Below, piece after piece: positions 56,388 to 64,000 of a DNA stretch of 64,000 bases. The notes under the pieces were generated by a model, which saw only the letters and a list, made by a program, of their open reading frames with translations, ran no database searches and had not been told where the DNA came from. Within the stretch, counting starts at the first letter, position 1; each line of letters starts with the position of its first letter. Location of the stretch: assembly GCA_030035585.1 (NCBI GenBank), contig CM057464.1:26243465-26307464 (forward strand), in the 5' to 3' direction. Position numbers and translations under genes: made by a program. Source of the stretch: Dugong dugon. Its lineage: Eukaryota; Chordata; Mammalia; Sirenia; Dugongidae.

Positions 56388-56845
56388 TCTAAGTATTTCT
56401 TAATTTCACTTTTGAGTTTTTCTATGATCCAATAGTATTTTAGTAGTGTCTTATTTAGTTTCCACATATTTTTTTTTCCTTTTTTCTTCTTATTGATTTC
56501 TAGCTTCATGGTAAGAGAAGATGCTTTATATGATTTCAGTTTTTTAAAATTCATTGAGATTTACTCTGTGACCTGAGATGTGGTCTAGTCTAGAGAATGT
56601 TACATGTGCATTGGAGAAGAATGTGTATTGTGCTGCTGTTGGGTAGAGTGTTTTCTATATGTCTGTTAGGTCCAGTTGGTTAATAGTGTCATTCTGGCCT
56701 TCTATATTGTTATTTTCTTTCTAATTATTCTAGCCATCATTAAAAGTAGTGTATTGAAATCTCTTACTATTATTGCAGATCTATTTTTCACTTTCATTCT
56801 GTTATCATTTGCTTTATAAATTTTGGGGTCCAGGCATTGGGTGAA

Positions 56846-57040
56846 GAGCCCTGGTGGGCACAGTGTTTAAGTGCTTGGTTGTTAACCAAAAGGTTGACAA
56901 TTCAAACCCACCAGCCAGTCCATGGGAGAAAGATGTGGCAGTCTACTTCCATAAAGATCTTGGAAACCCTGTGGGGAAGTTCTACTCTGTTCATAGGATT
57001 GCTATGAGTCAGAACTGATTCCACAGCCGTGGATTTTTTT
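56846..57040 (+). mobile_element. AfroSINE, long subtype
   Basis: 'agccctggtgggcacagtgt' head, 'gagaaagatgtggcagtcta' long segment, end 'gattccacagccgtggattt'. Inserted in the endonuclease region of L1-I. Confidence 0.9.
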
Positions 57041-57245
57041 AATGGGCATTGGGTGCATAAATATTTATAATTGTTATGTCTTCTTGGTGAATTGTCCCTT
57101 TTATAATTATATAATGTCCTTCTTTGTAACTTATAATGTATTTTGACTTAGTCTATTTTTTCATATATTAATATTGGCACTCCTGCTCTCTTTTGGTTAG
57201 CGTTTGGTTGGTATCTTTTTTTCCACCCTTTGATTTTTAACCTCT

Positions 57246-57548
57246 TTATGTCTTTGTGCCTAAGGTGTGTCTCTTGTAGATAATATACTTATGGGTCATG
57301 TTTTTTATCCTTTCTGCCACTCCCTGTCTCTTGAATGGTGCATTTAATCCATTTACATTCAATGCAATTATAATAAGGATAAATTTATTGCAAACTATTT
57401 TGTTATGCTTTTTTGGTGGGTTAATTGTTTCTTTGTTCTTTACCTTCTGTGCTGAATTATTTTTGTGTCTGAGTTTCCTTTGGTTTGTTATTTTTATTTT
57501 TGTGTTTACTGAGTTTTTTTGTTTTTCTTCTTCTATGTTTTGGTGCAT
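57246..57548 (-). pseudogene. L1 ORF2 N-terminus and spacer read-through
   Basis: The upper part of the frame is the inter-ORF spacer, the lower part 'ALNVNGLNAPFKRQGVAERI' is the conserved start of the L1 endonuclease. It soon ends; the rest of the endonuclease is in other frames. Confidence 0.75.
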
Positions 57549-57973
57549 AGATTTATTAACTTTATTTGTGGTTACTGTAAGGCTTACATTTAAAACAGTC
57601 TGCTATATCTTGAAATTGCCTTAACTTCCTCCTCATTGGAAGTTCTATAACTACACCAGTCATCCTCCCTTTTGTTTTGATGTTGTCATCGATTACAACT
57701 TTGTATCTCAGATTCCATGTAATCATTTTTTAACTTTATTTTACTGTTGTGGTGTCTTCACCTGGCTTGGAATCAGGATGATGCTGTCATGTGTTTTTAC
57801 CTCAGTTTGTGGTCTGTTGTTGTTGGTTTTCTATCTGAAGCACTCCCTTTAATACTTCTTGGAGGGCTGGTCTGGTAGTTATAAATTCCCTTAATTTCTG
57901 TTTATCTGAGAAGGTCCTAATTTCTCCCTCATTTTTGAAATGATAGTTTTGTTGGATATAAAGTTCTTGGTTG

Positions 57974-58228
57974 TCAGTTCTTTTCTTTCAGGGTTTTGTC
58001 ATCCCATTTGATTCTTGCCTGCCTAGTTTCTGATAAGAAGTCAGAGCTTAATCTTATTGTGACCCATTTGTAGGTGATATTTTGCTTTTCATGTGCCACT
58101 CTCAAAATTTTTTCTTTATCTTTGGATCTGGGAAGTTTGATTATGATATGTCTTGGCAAATTTCTCTTGAGGTCTATCTTATATGGAGTTTGTTGAGCTT
58201 CTTGGATGAAAATCTTCTCATTTTTCAT
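57974..58228 (-). pseudogene. L1 ORF1 C-terminal fragment
   Basis: 85 codons covering the end of the RRM ('LPRHIIIKLPRSKDKEKILRVAHE') and the start of the C-terminal domain ('YKWVTIRLSSDFLSETRQARIKWDD'). It keeps the KDKE unit that L1-C and L1-E have lost. Confidence 0.82.
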
Positions 58229-59288
58229 GATATTTGGGAAGTCTTATGCCATTAATTCTTCAAGATTAAGATTCTTTCTGTACATTTATTTTTCCCTTCT
58301 TCTTCTGGGATTCCTAATATGCATATATTATTCCTCTTGATGGTGTCCCACATAACCATTAGGCTTTCCTCATTTTTCTTCCATCTTTTTTCTGTTTGTT
58401 CCTCATAATAAGTAATATCAAAATTTTGTCCTCTCTTTTGTTGATTCTTCCTTCCATTGTTTCAATTTTACTTTTGTGTTCCTTCCACTGAGTTATTTAT
58501 TTCTGGTATTTTGTTGTTAAGCTTCTGAATTTCTAGTTCCTGTTTCCTTAAGGATTCTATTTCTTCGTCATTTTGTTCTTGTATTGTTTTCCTGAATTCT
58601 TCTAGTCTTTTTTTTTTTTCTGTATCTTCTTTGATCTCTTTAAGGAGACTTAATACTTGCTTTTTGAAATCTTTTCCTGCTAGTTCTATTATCTGTTTTT
58701 CCTCAAAGACCTTTTCTATCCTTTTATTTTGTTTGTTTGCTTAAGCCATTTTTCCTGTTTTTTTATATGATTTGTACTTGACAGCTGTCTTTGAAGTATC
58801 AAGGTTTTATTTATTTTTTTATTTATATATATGTTTTTTGATCATGTTTGTTTGTCTTCTTTTTTTGCATTGCTTTTTTTTTTTTTTTTTGATTTATCCA
58901 GAGCTTAGCTTCTCTTTTTCTCTGGATTGATTCCTTTTCTTCGTATTTTTAAAATTGTTTTGTATTATTGGTCTACGTATGACTTTGGTGCTTTCAGTTG
59001 GCTGGGTGTGCTTTCCTCTCACTGGTGAGTCTTGTGAGCAGCACGTATTATGGGGACCTATATTGTTAGGCGTGTTTGGCTTCCCTTAAAGTGTTGCATG
59101 GTGGTGTGAGAGCAAGTCTCTTCCCTGATGTGAGTCACCAGTTGTCAGATGGTGAGGATCCTTACACAGCTCATGAGGGATAATGTGGTCTCTCCATGTT
59201 GGCACAAGCAGTTAGTGTGGCCCCTTGAGAGCAGGATGGATTATGGGGTGGCGGCAGGTGGGTGGAGTGCAGAAGACTATGCAGTGGG

Positions 59289-59530
59289 AGAGGGGCCAGT
59301 AGGTAGGGCACTGAGGCCCCCTTGGCCAGGGAGGGGCTGGTGGTCAGGGTGCTAAGGCTCACACTGCCTGGGAGGGTCCAGTGGGTGGGGCACCAGGCCT
59401 GGGTTGCTGGAGAGGGTCCTGTGGATGGATGGGGAGGCCTACTTGGCCAGGGAGGGGCTAGTGGGCTGAGTGCAGTGGCTCACTTGACCTGAGAGAGGCT
59501 GGTGGGTGCAGGGCAGAGGTCCACGTATAT
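59289..59530 (-). repeat. Tandem 41-bp array in the L1-I 5' UTR
   Basis: Six GC-rich units begin near 59289, 59331, 59372, 59412, 59452 and 59493 (spacing 40-42). Each starts 'gaggggc(c/t)' and includes a 'ggtgggt...gggc' block. Confidence 0.82.
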
Positions 59531-59545
59531 TACGGAAAGGATGAA

Positions 59546-59810
59546 GTGGAGCCAGTGCTGGTTTATGCAGATGGCCTGTGCCTCAGGGAGGTGAGGGAGA
59601 AGAAACGGTCTACATGCATTTGCACAGCTGGTCTGTGCCTCCTGGAAGGGAGGGTGGCAAAGTGGAGCCTGTGCAAGTTTGTACGGATGTCTTTCACCTC
59701 CAGGAGGGGCAGAGGGTGGAGCCAATTCTGTGCGTGTTTTCATGGAAGGTCCATGCAGAAGAGAGGTGTGAACTGGAACCTACATGAAAAGGAGGGGAGG
59801 GGGGTTTGCA
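59546..59810 (-). repeat. Second tandem array (50-58 bp units) in the L1-I 5' UTR
   Basis: Units opening with 'gtggagcc' near 59546, 59662, 59716 and, degenerate, 59766; a unit near 59604 is more diverged. Each carries a 'tttgcacagctggtctgtgc'-like centre and an 'aggaggg' end. Immediately upstream (in L1 sense) of the 41-bp array. Confidence 0.65.
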
Positions 59811-59839
59811 CGGGGCTGGTGGGAGGATACTGAACTGAG

Positions 59840-59993
59840 CGGAATCCATTGCCATTGAGTCAATTCTGGCTCATAGCAACTCTATAGGACAGAATAGAAC
59901 TGCCCCACAGGGTTTCCAAGGAGCAGCTGGTAGATTTGAACTGCTGATTGTTTTGGCTAGCAGCTAAGCTCTTAACCACTGCACCACCAGGAG
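59840..59993 (-). mobile_element. AfroSINE, short subtype
   Basis: Complete from 'ccattgccattgagtcaatt' to the head 'ctcttaaccactgcaccacc'. Target duplication of about 9 bases, gaggatact / gagggtact (59823-59831, 59991-59999). Confidence 0.9.
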
Positions 59994-60655
59994 GGTACTT
60001 CTAGTTATTTCTCTTCAGGTTGATTATTCAATGGACGATGGTGTCCAAATGAACAGGCCCTACTGCTGACAAGCAGTCTATGCACTAATTGCTAACTTCC
60101 TCCTTTCTCTGCAGGTGCCAGAGGGACTGGGGCTCACGCCCACCCTTCTGTACTTCTCCTTTGCTCCTCTGCAAATGTGCACTTTCCGTCTCTTCTGTTT
60201 CCTACCCTCAGGCTGCAACAGTTCAGTCAGCCTCACTTTGCTCAAAGCTATGTCACTCTCATGCATCACCCTCTTGGGGGTGCCCAGTCCCAGGACATGC
60301 CCTGCCCACCTAATCATTTCTTTCCAGGGTTGTTTACACAGTAGCTCTACCATCTGCTGTATTCTCCTTGGGGTTGCCCTCCTGGGTTTGTCACCCTGGG
60401 TTGTTGCTTGATGCTATCTCAAAATGATAATGCTGCACTGTGTTGGCAGGCAGCGTGTGAATGATCTGCGAATCTCTGTTTTCCCACTGGTCTCATTCTC
60501 TCTATCTCCTTCCAATAGTACTCGGCCTGTTTCTTCAACTCTCCCTTTGATGTTCTGGGTTCTAAGGTCATTATTTGTGTCTGTTTTACTTAGTTTCTTG
60601 AGTCTTTGTTGTAGGGAGTTGTTAAGTTGTGTCTGTTTAAGCCACCTTCTTAACC

Positions 60656-60867
60656 AGAACTCTCCATAATATAATTTTAAATATTTTATTATAGTGGAAG
60701 CAGCCCACGTAGGCAATAGTGCCTAGGACTCATGGAGTCATAACACAGCCCTCATTCTGACCCCTACTGAGCTATATCTCAGAGAATGCCCATGCTTTCT
60801 TCAAGGGAGGTGCTTGCCCTCGACCCAGTGCCAGTCTCCAATACCACTCATCTACCCCCACTTAGTG
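60656..60867. other. Unrecognised sequence
   Basis: Short A/T-rich segment and ordinary sequence between the L1-I 5' end and the SINE. Nothing recognised. Confidence 0.35.
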
Positions 60868-61200
60868 GGCAGTGTTGGTTCAGTAGAAGAATTCTTACCT
60901 TCCATGCAAGATATTCAGGTTTGATTTCTGGCCAGTACACCTCATGTGCAGACATCACCCATTTGTCAGTGGAGGCTTGCAGGTTGCTGTGATGCTCAGC
61001 AGGTTTCAGCAGAGCTTCCAAACTAAGATGGTCTAGAAAAAAAAGGTATGGTGATATACTTCCAAAAATCAGCCAGTGAAATCCTTATGGATCACAATGG
61101 TCCCATCTACAACCAATCATAGGAATTGTGCAGTACTGGGCAGCATTTTGTTCCATCATGCATGGTGTTAGGGCCAACTTGATAGCAGCTTACAACAAAT
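60868..61200 (+). mobile_element. tRNA-Gly-headed BovB-type SINE, complete
   Basis: Head matches tRNA-Gly(GCC): A box near 60874-60884 (tggttcag), B box ggtttgatttc at 60918-60928. The body at 61003-61090 repeats the BovB 5' segment of 8609-8700. The 3' end 'gccaacttgatagcagctta' runs into acaacaa. Flanked by cccacttagtg (60857-60867) and cccacttaatg (61201-61211), a 10/11 target duplication. Pol III promoter elements are decayed. Confidence 0.88.
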
Positions 61201-62599
61201 CCCACTTAATGCCAAACCAAACCCTCCTGACTGCTTGCTCTGTAAAACACAGTTCTTGAAATTTGTTCTAAGCATAAAAATAGCTGGTTTGTCTCTAATA
61301 TATATACATATATATGTATATGTATATTTGTGTGTGTGTATGTATAGGTGTGTGTGTATATATATGCTTAACTCCTGGTCAAATGCACAGAGATATATAA
61401 AGAAAAGGGACTGTGGAACTGACTGGGAAGTCCAAAGAAAGGCTTTTCAGAAGATAAACAGTTATAAGTCATTGTTCATAATCTTATCCAGAGTAGTGAG
61501 TGTGATCTCGGGACTGGAGTCTGTAACAACAATGTCGATAACTTAGGCTACCTAGGGCAAGTGTCTTCACTGAGATGCCTGTGCACTCCAAAACTCTGAG
61601 CCACAGTGAGTCAGCTCACTGAGTCACTTCCCTTCCTATTCTGGGCAATGATAGTTCGCCAAGAACCTCAAAAACCTGGAGTATGTACAGGGCAAAAACT
61701 TCTAGGAAGAGAAAATTGTATCACTACTCTGAGACGTGATCTAACAGAGTGTGGTGGAGGGGAGAAGTTCTCAACTGGAAAGGAGAAGATGCTAGCCTTG
61801 ACTCTGATACTAGCTAGCAGCTTAACCTTGCAGTACGGTCTACTTAATTTCTCTTACCCTCTTTTTTTCATCATACGAGGAGAAGAAACATTCCAGCTCT
61901 AATTTTATATGATTCTAAGGAGGAAAATATGAAAACAACAACAGATTAAAGAAATATTTAAACGAATTTCATGTTTACCCCAACCTATCCATTCCCATCC
62001 ACATCCTTCTCCGAGGCCAGCTCTATCAATCAGTCCAATTCAGAAAACTGCCCTTAGAATATCAACGAACCATATACTTAGTTTCACTGCACCAGCCAAA
62101 CGCTGAATGCAATGAAAATGATGTGTGGCCAGTTCAGGAAACTTGAAATTCCCTAAGGACTTGGGCAGAGTTTAGCAAAGATTGCCCTGAGAATGGAGAC
62201 TGCTAATTCAGTCAGTGGGAAGTGGCGATATTGCCAAAGCCAGAGGATGGAGAAGCCTTATGCAGTTGGAATAAACATAAGGGAGGTGTAGAACAAACTC
62301 CTTAACTTCATGAAAAGTACCATGGGAGTTCTAAGAAATAACCCACAGCTGATATCTCACAACTAATAAGTAGCTTTTGCATCAGCTTGCCCCTGTAATG
62401 CCAGATGGTGACCCTGGTTAAGAGTTGACTCGGAAGGAGGGAAACAACCTATAGCATTGTCAAAATCATTCATCCTGAAGATTCTTCATTTAAATTCTGG
62501 TTGCCATTAGCTTCTGACACAAATAATGACAATATCCTCCTGCATTGGTTCCATTGTGGTTTTGATCTTTCAACAATACTAAGAAGACCAGGAGATAGT
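61201..62599. other. Unrecognised sequence with a TA/TG tract
   Basis: 61297-61365 is a mixed (TA)n/(TG)n tract. The rest shows no family or domain; the plus frames at 61235-61546 and 61606-61902 have no signature. Confidence 0.4.
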
Positions 62600-62715
62600 A
62601 AAATTATTCCCCTCTGAAGGATGAGGGCCCCAATGCCCAGCATGGTCAATGACTAAGCTTAAGGCCGAGCAGTAATTTGGGTGGATCTGTACCTAAAACC
62701 TCTATCTCCAGGCAC
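62600..62715 (-). mobile_element. Possible MIR fragment
   Basis: 'ggatgagggccccaatgccc', 'agcagtaatttgggtggatc' order resembles a decayed reverse-complement MIR. Confidence 0.35.
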
Positions 62716-63927
62716 AAACCAATAAGCTAAGTGTGATGATTACTTCTCTTAGTAATTCCAAAATAAGGAGATATTTTGGCTACATATCACTGCAGAGTCT
62801 TAAGGATAAATGAAAACCAGTCACAGAAATACTAAAGGAGCTGAAATTCTGGTGTCATCTTCACTGCCACTTGCAATTGTAGCTGCAGTGTCACAGTATA
62901 TAGACTCGGTCTTTGATTGAAGAACAATTTACTTATAAAACAAGAATGTTTATATGTATCTTTCCATTTAGTTAAAAATTGAAATATGATAAATAAAACC
63001 AAAAATAAAATTAGGTCGAATAAATATGTTATCAGTTGTTTCATTTTTTCCAATATCAAATGGTTTTTCATTTCTATGAAGTACATTCTTCTAAAAATTA
63101 ATGAATTAGTACAATTATTATATTATATAGTTAATATAATATTAAAATTAATATAGTTATTAATAGTATTATTATAATATTATTACTAAGAGACTTTCCA
63201 GCTAGGGTTCTTTCTTCAAGATTCTTTATGGTGCATATTTTTTAAATTGCCTCTTCTTTATATGTGTAATTTCTTTTGCTGGATGATTTTCTCACTTGTT
63301 TTTTTAAACTCTACCTTCACAGATTTGGTCTCAGGCCGGAGCAGTTTCTATATTCTTGGATTTTAATGTCCCCAGTGACAAATAGAATCTGTCTGGTTCA
63401 TGGAACTGTAGCTCTAGAGATTCGTTTGATAAGAAGAATAATAAGGAAGGATTGGACAATCAGTGAGAAAATGAATTTAACGTTCACTGAAATAGCATTT
63501 GGTAGATAATGTGGTTTTTTGTTTGTTTTTTAAATTTTTAAGCCAGAGGTTAAAGATAACTTCTCTTGCTAAATTTGAGATGAATTCACAAAACAAACAA
63601 ACAAACAAACAAAAAAAACCCACTTCATTACAAGCCTGAGTAGGTATGTGGAACACAAATGGTTTTTCGTTTCTTTGAAGTACATTCTTTAAGCTTGCGT
63701 AAAGTCGATAAGGCTGAGAGTTGTGCTGTATTCCATTGGGCTTTCTGTTGGAGAAAACATTTAGATGGAAAAAAACAACATTCAAAATTATTGTAATAAG
63801 GTTTACTGGCTTTCCTGTGAATTTCTTTTAAAAAGTTGGATTACAAATAATACCGATGCAAATAATACATTGTGGACATTTTGAAAATGGAAAAAAAAAA
63901 AAAGGTTTAAATTACCCATAATCTAGG
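62716..63927. other. Unrecognised sequence with low-complexity blocks
   Basis: 63100-63190 is AT-rich (ttattatataat words) and 63592-63619 is (CAAA)n. No gene or repeat family recognised elsewhere. Confidence 0.4.
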
Positions 63928-64000
63928 GATGGTATGCAGTGGTTTAGAGCTACAGCTTCTAGGTCAGCAGTTTGAATCCGCCAGCTGTTCCTGGGAAACC
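63928..64000 (+). mobile_element. AfroSINE, short subtype, cut by the window edge
   Basis: Diverged head 'tggtatgcagtggtttagag', B box 'gtttgaatccgcc', and 'gctgttcctgggaaacc' up to the last base. Confidence 0.85.

Larger units (their letters stand above)
55533..60655 (-). mobile_element. L1 LINE (L1-I), third 5' UTR type, 3'-truncated
   Basis: Minus strand from 60655: 5' UTR to about 58800 with tandem arrays, ORF1 about 58800-57670 (C-terminal blocks 'EAQQTPYKIDLKRNLPRHI' and 'KDKEKILRVAHEKQ' in 57974-58228), spacer, ORF2 start near 57390 ('LNVNGLNAPFKRQGVAERI' endonuclease start in 57246-57548), endonuclease, and linker to 55533 where it is cut next to BovB. More diverged than L1-C/D/E/F. 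Contains an L1 insertion, two AfroSINEs, and no usable frame. Confidence 0.82.

Noticed and set aside
60868-60940. tRNA-Gly gene
   Set aside because: The match is the decayed head of a SINE with altered A and B boxes and an attached body, not a foldable tRNA gene.
1-64000. CRISPR arrays, operons, rRNA genes, prophage
   Set aside because: None present; the repeat content is that of a vertebrate nuclear genome.

Overview
This window is mammalian nuclear DNA that is almost entirely transposable-element sequence. I found no host protein-coding gene that I can defend. The organism is most likely an elephant, or at least a paenungulate/afrotherian. Three things point there: about 16 copies of the tRNA-derived AfroSINE in both orientations, sequence of the RTE-clade LINE BovB together with a tRNA-Gly-headed SINE that carries BovB sequence, and a distinctive set of L1 subfamilies. 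Species assignment is an inference from repeat families, not from a gene.

Layout: 1-8527 is an L1 in minus orientation (split by an LTR, two AfroSINEs and a second, 3'-truncated L1). 8528-8763 is a piece of the BovB 5' region. 9042-13144 is a plus-strand L1 with a complete 5' end, ORF1 and 3' end but almost no ORF2. 13145-17515 holds older debris (L1M, L2, MIR, MaLR LTR, a U6 snRNA pseudogene, SINEs). 17516-24664 is a second nearly complete but internally deleted L1 (minus) with an unusual three-part 3' end. 24665-30425 is old L1 and LTR sequence peppered with AfroSINEs. 30426-42960 is a pile of four L1s in alternating orientation. 42961-55004 is the least repetitive part (LTRs, L2, MIR, AfroSINEs and long stretches where I recognise nothing). 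55005-55532 is decayed BovB reverse transcriptase. 55533-60655 is a third L1 lineage (minus) with tandem arrays in its 5' UTR. 60868-61200 is a complete tRNA-Gly/BovB SINE, and the rest to 64000 is mostly unrecognised, ending in a cut-off AfroSINE.

How the parts relate: autonomous L1 and BovB machinery is represented only by broken copies. The SINEs depend on such machinery, and the BovB 5' segment at 8528-8763 and the body of the SINE at 60868-61200 are visibly the same sequence, so the parasite-host relation can be read within the window. Several L1 copies share recurrent architectures: loss of ORF2, 5' UTR monomer arrays, a common ORF1 frameshift, and a common composite 3' tail. These are the most interesting signals here, because they could define non-autonomous or transduction-carrying L1 lineages.
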